A DNA stretch of 64,000 bases from positions 1-64,000 of the forward strand of contig CALXSJ010000010.1 of assembly GCA_944391115.1 (NCBI GenBank), read 5' to 3'. The notes beneath the pieces are model-generated. The model had not been told where the DNA came from. It searched no databases and saw only the letters and a list, made by a program, of their open reading frames with translations. The translations under genes were made by a program, and so were the position numbers. The DNA is from an uncultured Victivallales bacterium (lineage in GTDB: Bacteria; Verrucomicrobiota; Lentisphaeria; Victivallales; UBA1829). Shown one piece after another: positions 36,401-44,044 of this stretch (position 1 is its first letter; each line of letters starts with the position of its first letter).

Positions 36401-36827
36401 GACGGATCACCGTCACATTGCATGTATCGCCGAAGGTGTAGCCGGGAATCGCGGCGGCCTGCCCGAGAGAGCGTTTGTAAGTCGGGGGACGGTAGGCGGT
36501 TCCTGCTTTCCCGTTGGCATAAAGCATGAAGTGGATTCCGTCGATGATAAAGCCCGTATGTCCGTATTCCCCGTTGCTTTTTCCGGGAGTCAGGTCGGCG
36601 GAGACCGCGAAATCCTTGTCCGTCATTTTCCTGCGGAGCTGGATGTTCCCGTTCCCGTTGATGGAGAGGGATCCTTTTTCCGGTTTCAGCCCCTTGGAAG
36701 CATTCCAGTTTTCGGCAAAAAGGCCGGTGGTTTCAAAATCGTCCGAAAAGATCAGCGGTCCCGTGGCGGCATGGCAGATTCCCCCCGACAGGATCAGGGC
36801 GGACAAGAGTGTCAGAAGTTGTTTCAT
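33456..36827 (-). CDS. secreted multimodular protein: LamG-like, CBM4/9, CBM9-like and TIM-barrel hydrolase domains
   Basis: A 1123-residue exported protein. The ATG at 36827 is followed by a signal peptide (MKQLLTLLSALILSGGICHA) and preceded by GAGGA. Residues about 22-200 are LamG-like (IFSDDFETTGLFAENW), about 205-370 a CBM4/9 jelly roll, and about 395-575 a CBM9-like module (APVIDGDLSDFP, then PESIEMFFDP). Beta-sandwich sequence (580-745) is followed by a TIM barrel (about 750-1030) in which LIAVLIVDEPELYAKSDE carries a likely catalytic Glu. A beta domain ends it. The enzyme family is unclear. The domain set suggests cell-surface polysaccharide degradation. The gene follows a free-standing LamG-like protein and a pseudopilin. 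Confidence 0.75.
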   Translation of the reverse strand: MKQLLTLLSALILSGGICHAATGPLIFSDDFETTGLFAENWNASKGLKPEKGSLSINGNGNIQLRRKMTDKDFAVSADLTPGKSNGEYGHTGFIIDGIHFMLYANGKAGTAYRPPTYKRSLGQAAAIPGYTFGDTCNVTVIRQYNGKSRKYVFQVNGRPLISFQDSDMLPTDTVKIYAYRAKLAIDNVAIHSVSRGSDSPNLVINSSFEHLLDGMPIYVNLTTNRSITWKTPYSEYLKTVVIDTKEKHSGNNSLRLTFNDSVSKAGFLMWSAGCSVGKPVTGSVWLKADRPQLDATLTIWELHHKTHSRKITVTDRWKRYEFTLLKPERNRVQFGAALSTPGVIWADDIQVELGEKATPYKASALDADKFNASEAKTVSIMPDVKIAAARKAPVIDGDLSDFPKECKVTGFLHKGSEAPRENTVAYLACDARNLYVAFECSVPDVSKINAQAFPRDMGRVYAPESIEMFFDPTFSRRQYYQFAVNAANSQADCGPGRNSGWNGNWKSAVKIHPETSSIHYEIAIPLSNFADAEMTDAWGFNLGRNCRASNQLLSLLHTPQLNYHLVSIYPKLVFPPGMLNRARIGFVSPGLHEGADGKATFSATVRNLTGKAIPDGTLRLLDSKTGESLGSSAVRLPAGDTTLRFASTLPNAEKNRDVTLVLSDGGETLTRKNFILSVAGPLELYSRYNFFLCGEKAEFLGRCSLPSGNWTGTARLAGKEFTFPVTPELGIQIPLKDMKPGRHPVVFTISGKAGKAASATAEITILPKDKRHYCRIDRKFRTLEIDGKPALIVAPFLGVERRFTPEMSRNLVRTFAEAGFKYLTCGSHEPDNPATRAFMEEAEKHGIQVVYWNFYAWRMRDKWNPEEFAAKVRRYPNLIAVLIVDEPELYAKSDEVKAFMRKYQAALPEFPVFMNNTVIGIPARFADLATDIVMIDDYLTNSETRTLQEMLNGAEMVEKAGRAERKPAWFFPSGDNLHNHYRECSFDEQIAQCYGMLIRGCTGLVHFAGLPKYPRNWEALRQLNREFLELQDIIFSAETCPEAIPSDKSLAVMTRKSGNTLCVIALNPGKKTVSATFRLPAEYKYAEKADVRFEKRSIALDNGVIRDVFQPMERHVYMIQTAK

Positions 36828-36864
36828 GCGGCATCCTCGATTTGATGATTTCCTGATGGGGTGT

Positions 36865-37449
36865 TCACCTGGCGGCATCTTCCGAAACGCGGAAATTCTT
36901 CACTTTGATGTCCGTCTGGCTTTTGGAGAGGGAAACTTTGCCGGTCGCCGGGATCTTCTGGCCCTTCACCGTGCAGATTTCCCGGCCGTCGACCTGATAG
37001 AGATACTCGTAATCCTCACCGCTTTTTGTGCGTGTGACCGCAATCTTGAAAAATTTGTCCGCGGCAAAATCCGGGAGCTTTTTCAGTCTGCTGTCCGTGT
37101 AATTTTTGAGCGGGGATTTGAAAACCGCGACGGCGTTTCCCTCCCGGATGAAAAAAAGAAGGCCGTCGATGTTCAGACCGCCGAACCCTTTGCTGTTCAT
37201 GACTGCGACTTCCGCTTCGACGGTCACCTTGTCTTTTCCGGCAAGCGAGGTCCTGCAAACTGGAGCAAAATGGTTTTTCGCGAGAAAAAGAACACCGTTT
37301 TCCGGCTGCGTCGGAGAGCGGAAATCCCAGTTCCGCGCAAATGTTTTCGCATCCTTGAAATCGTCGCTGAATACGACGGTCCGGTTTTCCGCTCCCTGAA
37401 GAGCCGTTGCAAGAAGCGCAATTCCCGCAAAAATCACAACCGTTTTCAT
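36865..37449 (-). CDS. secreted LamG-like single-domain protein
   Basis: A 194-residue exported protein with a signal peptide (MKTVVIFAGIALLATALQGA). The single beta-sandwich domain starts VVFSDDFKDAKTFARNWDF, contains GGLNIDGLLFFIREGNA and YLYQVDGREICTVKGQ, and resembles LamG/concanavalin-like or DUF1080-type domains. It is visibly related to the first domain of the next gene's product (IFSDDFETTGLFAENW; IDGIHFMLYANGK; VFQVNGRPLISF). It sits 37 bases before that gene, so the two look like a duplicated domain, one free and one fused. Probably glycan-binding. Confidence 0.72.
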   Translation of the reverse strand: MKTVVIFAGIALLATALQGAENRTVVFSDDFKDAKTFARNWDFRSPTQPENGVLFLAKNHFAPVCRTSLAGKDKVTVEAEVAVMNSKGFGGLNIDGLLFFIREGNAVAVFKSPLKNYTDSRLKKLPDFAADKFFKIAVTRTKSGEDYEYLYQVDGREICTVKGQKIPATGKVSLSKSQTDIKVKNFRVSEDAAR

Positions 37450-37473
37450 AGAATCTTCTCCTTTTTTCTGATT

Positions 37474-38220
37474 TTATGACATTGTTTTTTTATTTGATTC
37501 ATTGATACATTTCCTGCCAATCCCCCACATTTTCTTCAGCGCCGCAGTCGCGGTTCCCAGAGAGCTGTTGTCGGAGGGAATGGCGCCCGGAATGGAAACC
37601 TCCTTCCGCTTCCGGTTTTCCACATGGCCGTCCAGGAATCCCAGTGGCGCGCCTCCGGAATGAAAATCTCCGATCAGATTCCAGCTCATATAAATGTTCG
37701 TATTCACATCGTCAGAAGCATAATTGTTTCCATCGGCATCGCCAATTGCAATAATTTGCGAGGGCCGTTTTACACGGTTGAGTTTGACAACGGGATAATT
37801 GGGGGAGTCCGGATAGAGGTAGGAATAACCAATGATTTTGTTGTATCCGTAGGAATATTGTTGCGGCGGAGTCTCCATGGAAGGGCAGTGGAAAAATTTT
37901 CTGTGCGCATTGGTTATTTCGGATTCTTTGTTCAAGCGGGGATATACCAGATAAATCACCTGATGCGTCCAGCGGCATCCCTCGTAGTTCCACCAGGGGA
38001 GACAGTCATTGTAAGTGACTGCGTATTGAAGGATTGCGGAAGTGATTGTCTTGACGTTGTTCGCGCAGGAAATCCGTCTCGCCTGTTCCCGCGCCTTGTT
38101 CAGGGCGGGCAGCAGCATGGCGGCCAGAATGGCGATGATCGCAATCACGACGAGGAGCTCGATCAATGTGAAAAATCCATGACCCATATCTGGAGAAAAC
38201 AGTCTTTTCCCGTTGTTCAT
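37474..38220 (-). CDS. pseudopilin with H-X9-DG motif
   Basis: A 248-residue prepilin-like protein. The ATG at 38220 follows AAAGGAAGGG; longer upstream frames overlap the isomerase gene and are rejected. The N-terminus reads GHGF directly before [20 protein letters not shown], so the residue before FTLIE is Phe and the Gly is one position early, which is non-canonical for prepilin peptidase. Near residue 193, His, nine residues and Asp-Gly-His make the H-X9-DG motif. It lies between the sugar isomerase and the LamG-like gene in one minus-strand operon. Confidence 0.85.
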   Translation of the reverse strand: MNNGKRLFSPDMGHGFFTLIELLVVIAIIAILAAMLLPALNKAREQARRISCANNVKTITSAILQYAVTYNDCLPWWNYEGCRWTHQVIYLVYPRLNKESEITNAHRKFFHCPSMETPPQQYSYGYNKIIGYSYLYPDSPNYPVVKLNRVKRPSQIIAIGDADGNNYASDDVNTNIYMSWNLIGDFHSGGAPLGFLDGHVENRKRKEVSIPGAIPSDNSSLGTATAALKKMWGIGRKCINESNKKTMS

Positions 38221-38266
38221 GTCACCCTTCCTTTTTTGTTTTGTGGAACGCATTGGTTTCATCCGG

Positions 38267-39211
38267 TCAGTCCGCCATGTCTTCGACGGCGCGCCAGTAG
38301 GCGATTGCCAGACGGTAGCCTTCCGCACGGTCCGCAACCGGCCATCCGCCGGTTTCAAATGTCACTTCCTCAAGCTGCGATGCATCCCGGAGCGCGCTGA
38401 CGACGGCGCGCCAGTCAATGGTGCCGAAGCCCGGGGAAAGATGTTCGTCGATGCCCTGCGGCCAGATGAAAGGCGATTTGTCCTCCAGCGTTTTCCCGGG
38501 ACCGCGGTTGTCGTGCAGATGCGTGGTGAAGATCCGCCTGCCCATCCGTTCGATCCATGCCGTAATGCTGTTGCCCGCGCAGTGCGCGTGACCGGCGTCC
38601 AGGCAGTAACCCACATTGTCCAGTCCGATCCTGTCAACGAGGCGCGGCAGGAGCACGGGATCGCAGAGCGGTTCCGAACGGTCGATGTTCTCCAGCGCGA
38701 TCCTGACGCCGCAGCCTTTGGCGAATTCTCCGGCCTCCCGCAGGTTTTCCGCCGTGATTTCCAGCAGCGTGTCAAGCCCGATCCGTTCCACTTCCGCCAG
38801 ATAGAGTCCGCAGAAGGTCCGTACGGAATCGTGGTGTCCGAACGGACGCCCCGCATGCATCACCATGTTTTCCGCGCCCAGATTCGCCGTGAACTCGATC
38901 GCCCGGAACAGATGTTCCCGCACGGGAGCCTGCGAAGTCCCCGCCAGCGCGAACGAGGGGCATACGCTGTGGTGCTGCGTCGCCTTGACGCCGCGCGCTC
39001 TGAGAATCGCCCCGATTCTGCGCGATTCCGCATGCATGTCAAAGGCGGCCTTCTCCTCCACATGGTAGCCGGCCAGCATGACTTTCCCGATGGAGACGCT
39101 CTGGAAGACATCAAGCGAATGTTCCAGTTCTGCATCGGAGACCGCTGTGATGCATTCTCCGTCCCAGCGGACGGTCTGCAGCGGATATGCCAGATCAAAA
39201 TGCCGTTTCAT
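38267..39211 (-). CDS. sugar phosphate isomerase/epimerase-like TIM-barrel protein
   Basis: A 314-residue cytoplasmic protein of the AP-endonuclease-2/xylose-isomerase-like barrel superfamily. The typical metal-ligand strands are seen: [32 protein letters not shown] (Glu), [14 protein letters not shown] (Asp, His), [10 protein letters not shown] (His, Asp) and VTFETGGWP (Glu). The ATG at 39211 has GGAAGGA upstream. First gene of the operon that includes the pseudopilin and secreted proteins, and divergent from an AraC gene. It probably isomerises a sugar released by these enzymes; the substrate is unknown. Confidence 0.82.
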   Translation of the reverse strand: MKRHFDLAYPLQTVRWDGECITAVSDAELEHSLDVFQSVSIGKVMLAGYHVEEKAAFDMHAESRRIGAILRARGVKATQHHSVCPSFALAGTSQAPVREHLFRAIEFTANLGAENMVMHAGRPFGHHDSVRTFCGLYLAEVERIGLDTLLEITAENLREAGEFAKGCGVRIALENIDRSEPLCDPVLLPRLVDRIGLDNVGYCLDAGHAHCAGNSITAWIERMGRRIFTTHLHDNRGPGKTLEDKSPFIWPQGIDEHLSPGFGTIDWRAVVSALRDASQLEEVTFETGGWPVADRAEGYRLAIAYWRAVEDMAD

Positions 39212-39303
39212 GAGAATCCTTCCCCGTTGCGGAATCCGTCCCCGCCATTTTCCGAACGGATTCCCGTTTCTCATTAATTATAACCGGAAATATGAAATCC
39301 GCC

Positions 39304-39341
39304 TTGACATTACTGCCAAAGAATCGTATAATACTGCCAAA
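39304..39341 (+). promoter_or_regulatory. consensus promoter with 21-bp-spaced direct repeat
   Basis: TTGACA (39304-39309), exactly 17 bases, TATAAT (39327-39332): perfect sigma-70-type boxes for the AraC gene at 39367. The 10-base sequence TACTGCCAAA occurs at 39311-39320, inside the spacer, and again at 39332-39341, starting on the last base of the -10 box. The 21-base period puts both on one face of the helix, as expected for AraC-family half-sites, so binding would block this promoter. The sites could also activate the divergent isomerase operon. Confidence 0.75.
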
Positions 39342-39366
39342 ATAGAAAAAACACTGCATTCCGTTC

Positions 39367-40224
39367 ATGAAAACGATTCTTTTTTCCGAACATTTTGTGC
39401 CGGGAGAGTTCCCCGTCATGGTGGAGCGCATGCCTTATTCCGGGATGTCCGCCGGGGATGCGCATTCGCATGAGTTTTCCGAGCTCACGCTGATTACAAA
39501 GGGAAAGTGTCTGCACTGCTGCAACGGGAAAAGCGCCGGAATCGGCCCGGAGGATGTGCTTCTTGTGCATCCCGGTTCCGTGCACTGGTTTGAACAGGCG
39601 GAGAAGGTGGAGGCGATCTCGCTGCTCTATGACGCCGAAGTGCCGTATGCGCCGCTGGCGTCAAGCGGATTTCCCCTGATGCGGGAGTTTTATCCGGAAC
39701 GCGGAGCCCCGAAACGGAACGAGGCGCAGCCGATCGGAAAATTCCCCGAATGCGACTTCGCCATGATGATGGGAATGCTGCTGCGCCTCCGCTATGAAGT
39801 GCGGCATAAGAGGATGGGGCACAAACTGCTGGTTCCGGCCCTGTTCACGGAGGTCGTCACCTATTTCGCCCGCGGATATTCGACTCATATCGAAGTGAAC
39901 GCGCACTGGCGTCTCCGCAAGGCCATTGTGTACATGAACATCCATTACCGGGAGAAAATTTCGATCGCCCGGCTCTGCCGCATTGCCGGCATGTCCGAGC
40001 GCAGTCTCTTCCGACAGTTTCACGAAAGCATCATGATGGGGCCGTATGAATATCTGATCCGGATCCGGACGCTGCATGCCATGGAGCTTCTGCGCGACAG
40101 AAAACTCTCCATCGCGGAAATCGCCCTCCGCTGCGGATTCTGCGACAGCAACCATCTCTGCAAGGTCTTCAAGCAGGAGTTCGGACGCACTCCGAAATAT
40201 TTCCGCAGCACGGACGGCGGATAA
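39367..40224 (+). CDS. AraC-family transcriptional regulator
   Basis: A 285-residue regulator with a cupin sensor (HSHEFSELTLITKGKCLH, then LLVHPGSVHWFEQ at about 32-80). The C-terminal AraC double HTH (about 183-280) includes ISIARLCRIAGMSERSLFRQF and IAEIALRCGFCDSNHLCKVFKQEFGRTP. It is divergent from the isomerase/pseudopilin/hydrolase operon and probably controls it. The leader is short and lacks an obvious Shine-Dalgarno. Confidence 0.88.
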   Translation: MKTILFSEHFVPGEFPVMVERMPYSGMSAGDAHSHEFSELTLITKGKCLHCCNGKSAGIGPEDVLLVHPGSVHWFEQAEKVEAISLLYDAEVPYAPLASSGFPLMREFYPERGAPKRNEAQPIGKFPECDFAMMMGMLLRLRYEVRHKRMGHKLLVPALFTEVVTYFARGYSTHIEVNAHWRLRKAIVYMNIHYREKISIARLCRIAGMSERSLFRQFHESIMMGPYEYLIRIRTLHAMELLRDRKLSIAEIALRCGFCDSNHLCKVFKQEFGRTPKYFRSTDGG

Positions 40225-40226
40225 AA

Positions 40227-40256
40227 AAACGGAATCCCGCGGAGGGGATTCCGTTT
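40227..40256. terminator. bidirectional rho-independent terminator
   Basis: A perfect 12-bp stem AAACGGAATCCC/GGGATTCCGTTT with a 6-base loop begins three bases after the AraC stop. It is A-rich on the left and T-rich on the right, so it can end both the AraC transcript and the convergent GHL6 transcript. Confidence 0.8.
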
Positions 40257-40296
40257 CAGACGGCTTTTTTACTTTTGATTCCGCCGTTCCGGGATG

Positions 40297-42261
40297 TCAC
40301 TCGAACACGATCAGCGCGTATCCCGCGATCAGCGGGACGTTCACGCAGCAGTATCCATCCCGGATTTCGAACGGCAGTTCCCGTCTGTCCGGAGCCAGAT
40401 AGACCCGTTTGACGTCTCTTCCGTCGGTCCGGATCCGGAGATCCGTGTCCACAAGCGTGATCCTGTCCTCAAGCGCGTTGGCGTTGCCGCGTCTCTCCGG
40501 GCAGTATGCCAGAACATGGACCATCTCCGTTTCCCCCTTTTTCTGGACGAATGCGCGGGCGAAGCTCGGAAGGGTGGCGGATTTGAATTTCGGATTTGGA
40601 TCCAGCGCTTCGAGCGCCCGGCCCAGAAGCTGACGCAGCTGGACGGGGGCGCGGTTGCAGTAGCCGAGGAAGATTTCCCCGGCGATGTAGATGACGGAGC
40701 CCTTCCGCAGAAAGAACGGTTCATCCGTGACTTCCTGCGGCGGAACATAATAGTTGGAGCGCAGCCCGTCCCATCCCTGGTTGAAGTAGGGTTTCACGTA
40801 ATACATTTCCGTATCCGCGCCTTCCGCCGCGCGGACCTTCGAGCCGGAAGCGTAGACGGAGAGCGGCATTTCCGGAAGTCCGTCGGCGAAGCCGCCCGCG
40901 GGCATGAAATAAAGCGGATGGTATCCGATGGGCCCCTCGTAGACCGCCGGCCAGGAGTCCAGGGCGAAACGTCTGCCTTCGGGATCCAGTCCGGAACGGG
41001 AGGTGGCGAGAACGGCGCCGCCGCGTTTCAGATGATTTTCCACGCGTTTCGCGTATTCTTCTGTGAACGGCACGTCGTCGGGGAAGATCAGAAGCTTGTA
41101 TTTGTCCCACGGCACAAATTCCGTGACAAGGTCAAACTGGACCTTGAGTTCCGTCAGCATCCGGACGGCGGATGCGGCGGAAGGCCGGGCCGGATGATGT
41201 TCCCCGCGGCGCGGATAGACCAGCGCGATTTCGGGATCGTTCACCGCGCCGAGCACCCATTCGTCGTATTGCTGCAGATTTCCGTACACTTCGCGGATGC
41301 GGTCGAAGACCGGAAGATCCAGATCTCCGCGCGGATGGAAATGTCCGCCGATATCCGGGCGCATGCTGTTTGCCGCCCCGTAGAACAGATCATATTCCAG
41401 CCCTTCCGCCGTGCGCAGGCCGCCGAAGTCGCCCCAGTCGTTGAAGCGTCCGGTCATGTTCAGAACGCTCTTGTCCGGTCCAGCCACCGTACGCATGTAA
41501 TGTGCCGCGACCGGCAGATACTCATATCCCCATCCGGCGGTCGGCAGGCATTCGCATTCCAGATGGCTTTCCATATGGATGACCTCTTCAAAGGGGCGGC
41601 CGTTGAAGAACAGCAGAGCGTCCGGCTTGACTTCCCGGATTGCGCGGTTCAGGTCCTCGCACATGCGGTGCACGGAAAACGCGCTGAAGGCGGTGACGGC
41701 TTTCGTGTCGCTGAGATCGATGCCTTTCTCCCGCATTTCCGCGGCGCAGTGCTCGCAGATGCAGGGATGGGCGCCGAGGCAGTCGAAGAAGAAGCCGTCC
41801 ACCGGATAGTTTTCCGCCAGTTCCAGCGCCATCTTCTTCAGGTGTTCCCGGAACGGGGAGTTGTAGCATGCCGTCCGGACCCACGGAGTTGTGAAGTCGC
41901 CCGGATTTCCGGCACTCCGATAGGTGTCCCCCTGTGGAGAAATTGCGATCCAGTCGCGGTGATGGAGCAGTTCCTCGTCGCTCAGGTGTCCGTTGAAATA
42001 CACGCTGAGAAGAATGCCTTTCCTGTGGCAGGATTCCCCCAGCGCGCGGATCAGATCGAACTGAAGCGATGGATGGCGCATGCCGATCTTCGTATTGTAA
42101 TAGGCGTTGCCCTGGTTGCAGCGCGCATGCCAGGTCAGAAAGTCGACTCCGCAGGATTTCACCTGATCCGTGAAGGCCTCCACGTCGAATTTCGCTCCGA
42201 CGTCGGGGATTGTCGTGACTGTGTGGAAATCATAGAACAGTCCGTAGTTGAACTTCGCCAT
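40297..42261 (-). CDS. GHL6-type putative glycoside hydrolase with GH42-like trimerisation domain
   Basis: A 654-residue cytoplasmic protein. The barrel (about 1-350) opens with FNYGLFYDFHTVTTIPDVG. The strand VDGFFFDCLGAHPCICEHC near 155-175 has the Asp followed by a Cys-x-Cys-x-x-Cys pattern typical of hypothetical glycosyl hydrolase 6 (GHL6), related in shape to GH29 fucosidases. A Rossmann-like segment (KYKLLIFPDDVPFTEEYAKRVENHLKRGGAVL, about 375-430) matches the GH42 trimerisation domain, and a beta domain ends it. GH29-like activity on fucosides is plausible but unproven. The gene lies 31 bases after a LacI regulator and is probably its target. Confidence 0.75.
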   Translation of the reverse strand: MAKFNYGLFYDFHTVTTIPDVGAKFDVEAFTDQVKSCGVDFLTWHARCNQGNAYYNTKIGMRHPSLQFDLIRALGESCHRKGILLSVYFNGHLSDEELLHHRDWIAISPQGDTYRSAGNPGDFTTPWVRTACYNSPFREHLKKMALELAENYPVDGFFFDCLGAHPCICEHCAAEMREKGIDLSDTKAVTAFSAFSVHRMCEDLNRAIREVKPDALLFFNGRPFEEVIHMESHLECECLPTAGWGYEYLPVAAHYMRTVAGPDKSVLNMTGRFNDWGDFGGLRTAEGLEYDLFYGAANSMRPDIGGHFHPRGDLDLPVFDRIREVYGNLQQYDEWVLGAVNDPEIALVYPRRGEHHPARPSAASAVRMLTELKVQFDLVTEFVPWDKYKLLIFPDDVPFTEEYAKRVENHLKRGGAVLATSRSGLDPEGRRFALDSWPAVYEGPIGYHPLYFMPAGGFADGLPEMPLSVYASGSKVRAAEGADTEMYYVKPYFNQGWDGLRSNYYVPPQEVTDEPFFLRKGSVIYIAGEIFLGYCNRAPVQLRQLLGRALEALDPNPKFKSATLPSFARAFVQKKGETEMVHVLAYCPERRGNANALEDRITLVDTDLRIRTDGRDVKRVYLAPDRRELPFEIRDGYCCVNVPLIAGYALIVFE

Positions 42262-42292
42262 GATGGGACTCCTTGATTGGTTGTGTGAAATC

Positions 42293-43363
42293 TTATTTTT
42301 TTGACTGGCGAACGTCTGCCGCAGTTTCCCCGCCGCGGAGAGCGTCCGGTGTTTTCCTCTGTCTTACGGAGGCTCGGATCAGCACGGATGCCGGCAGTTC
42401 CGTGATTCCGTCATCCGACGTCTTTCCCGCGCCGGCCGCGTCGATGATCGTTTCCGCGGCGAGCCGGCCCATTTCCTCGAAGGGCTGCTGCACTGTGGAC
42501 AAGGGCACCATTGCGTCGGCCGATCCGGAAAGATTGCCGTATCCGATGACGGAGAGCTCTTCCGGAACGCGGATTCCCAGTTCATAGGCCAGCTGGTAAA
42601 GATGGAAGGCGTGTCCGTCCGCGATGCAGAAGATCCCGTCCGGCCGCGCCGCCGGATTTTCCAGAAGCTTCCGGACCGGATTTGTGTTTTCCCTGTAGTG
42701 AAAAACGGTTCCGTCGAGAAACACGGGAGGACGGTCCGGCAGAAGTTCCCGCATTGCGTCCCGGTATCCCTCGTTCCTGAGACGGATGTAGTCATAGGTT
42801 CCCCGGTGCGTCATGCAGACAATGTTTCTGCATCCTGCGTCGTAAAGATGCCGCACCGCCGCACGTGCGCCCCCGCGGTCATCCGATGCGAAACTCGGGC
42901 AGCCGGGAATGTTCGCCCGGCAGTTGACCGCCGCCACGGGGATCCCCCGCCGCTGGAGTCCCAGGGCCAGCTCCCGGCATTTATTGAAATCCGAGGTGTG
43001 GAAGAGGACTCCCGCAACCCGCTGTTCCACCAGCATTTTCAGCGCGGCCGGCCCATCGTTCTCAAGCGCATGAACTTTGACTGCGTAATCCCGCGCGGTC
43101 GCCGTGCGGCAGATGCTGTTGAAGATGTTGTAGAAATAGTCCGAGGCAAGTCCCGTCGTGGATACGAGCGCGATCACATTCGAATGCCCTCTGCGGACGG
43201 AGCGTGCCAGTTCGTTGGGCTCGTATCCGAGCCGTTTTGCCGCGGCAAGCACCTTTTTCCGCGTCGGCGCCGAGATTTTCACCTTGGTGCTGCGGCTCAT
43301 CACATAGGAAACCGTCGCGGCGCTTACTCCGCTTGCGGCGGCAATGTCCTTCAGCGTGATCAT
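42293..43363 (-). CDS. LacI-family transcriptional regulator
   Basis: A 356-residue repressor. The N-terminal HTH and hinge helix are canonical: ITLKDIAAASGVSAATVSYVMS and KVLAAAKRLGYEPNELARSVRRG. The rest is the periplasmic-binding-like sugar sensor (about 62-335), with ENDGPAALKMLVEQRVAGVLF and GIFCIADGHAFHLY. It is followed by the GHL6 hydrolase, so the two form a small regulator-enzyme operon. Two LacI-type operators overlap its own promoter (43384-43420), indicating autoregulation. Confidence 0.93.
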   Translation of the reverse strand: MITLKDIAAASGVSAATVSYVMSRSTKVKISAPTRKKVLAAAKRLGYEPNELARSVRRGHSNVIALVSTTGLASDYFYNIFNSICRTATARDYAVKVHALENDGPAALKMLVEQRVAGVLFHTSDFNKCRELALGLQRRGIPVAAVNCRANIPGCPSFASDDRGGARAAVRHLYDAGCRNIVCMTHRGTYDYIRLRNEGYRDAMRELLPDRPPVFLDGTVFHYRENTNPVRKLLENPAARPDGIFCIADGHAFHLYQLAYELGIRVPEELSVIGYGNLSGSADAMVPLSTVQQPFEEMGRLAAETIIDAAGAGKTSDDGITELPASVLIRASVRQRKTPDALRGGETAADVRQSKK

Positions 43364-43383
43364 GAAGCGGAATCCCCCTCTTC

Positions 43384-43432
43384 AATTGAATCGTTTCAAT
43401 TAAGTTTAAACGATTCAATTGTTTTTTCAAGA
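43384..43432 (-). promoter_or_regulatory. tandem LacI-type operators over the lacI-hydrolase promoter
   Basis: A perfect 13-bp inverted repeat, AATTGAATCGTTT and AAACGATTCAATT (43384-43396 and 43408-43420), frames the region. Each arm is itself part of a palindrome with the central CG typical of LacI operators: ATTGAA-tcgt-TTCAAT at 43385-43400, and TTTAAACGATTCAA around 43411. On the minus strand TTGAAA (43432-43427) and TAAACT 16 bases later serve as -35 and -10, so both operators cover the promoter. Confidence 0.75.
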
Positions 43433-43556
43433 GGGAAAAATCAAAAAAAACTGTTTTTTTGCCGAATCGGATGACGGGACGGGAAAATGGACGCATGAAC
43501 CGCGGCCCGCACAGAGGGGAGGAGGAAGCGGCGGGACCCGCGGTCCGGGAACGGGG

Positions 43557-43955
43557 TTATTTTTCGAAGAAGAAGCCGGTGAACTGGAATTTCGCAACGA
43601 GCTTGTTTTCTTCGTTCCGGATTTCGACATCCATTACGCAGGATCGTCTGCCCTTGCTGACCTCCCGAGCGACAGCGCGCAGGGTATTGCCCGAACCGGG
43701 ACGGATGAAGGAAACCGCCGCGCTCATGGCGATGCACTTGTCGCCGTAGGAGTTCGCCGCGCCCGCAAACGCCATGTCCGCCAGCGTGAACATGGCGCCG
43801 CCCTGCACGGTGTGCACCGCGTTGTAGGAGTGTTCGGTCACGGTCATCACGGCTTCCGCGTAACCGGGCTTCACGACCTCCAGCGTCATATGGTTCGCCT
43901 TGCAGAAGGTGTCGTTTTCGTTGATGAATGCTTTGACCTGTTCCAGATATTCCAT
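43557..43955 (-). CDS. PaaI-type hotdog thioesterase
   Basis: A 132-residue hotdog-fold acyl-CoA thioesterase. NAVHTVQGGAMFTLADMAFAGAANSYGD is the long helix with the catalytic-site Asp of the PaaI subfamily, and VSFIRPGSGNTLRAVA follows. The ATG at 43955 (CAGGATT upstream) gives the family's usual length; a longer frame from 44045 extends into the repeat and is rejected. The natural acyl-CoA substrate is unknown. It lies downstream of purM, separated by the multi-hairpin element. Confidence 0.88.
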   Translation of the reverse strand: MEYLEQVKAFINENDTFCKANHMTLEVVKPGYAEAVMTVTEHSYNAVHTVQGGAMFTLADMAFAGAANSYGDKCIAMSAAVSFIRPGSGNTLRAVAREVSKGRRSCVMDVEIRNEENKLVAKFQFTGFFFEK

Positions 43956-44044
43956 AATCCTGTTTCCTTGTGATGTAAAAAAAAATACGGACGCGGAAGC
44001 ATCCGGAAAGGGATTTCCGCGTCCGGAGGAGATCCGTTTATTCA

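Noticed and set aside
35052-36845. 597-codon plus-strand open frame
   Set aside because: Antisense to the multimodular secreted protein, which has a signal peptide and ordered domains.
40294-42276. 660-codon plus-strand open frame
   Set aside because: Antisense to the GHL6 hydrolase; no domain pattern.
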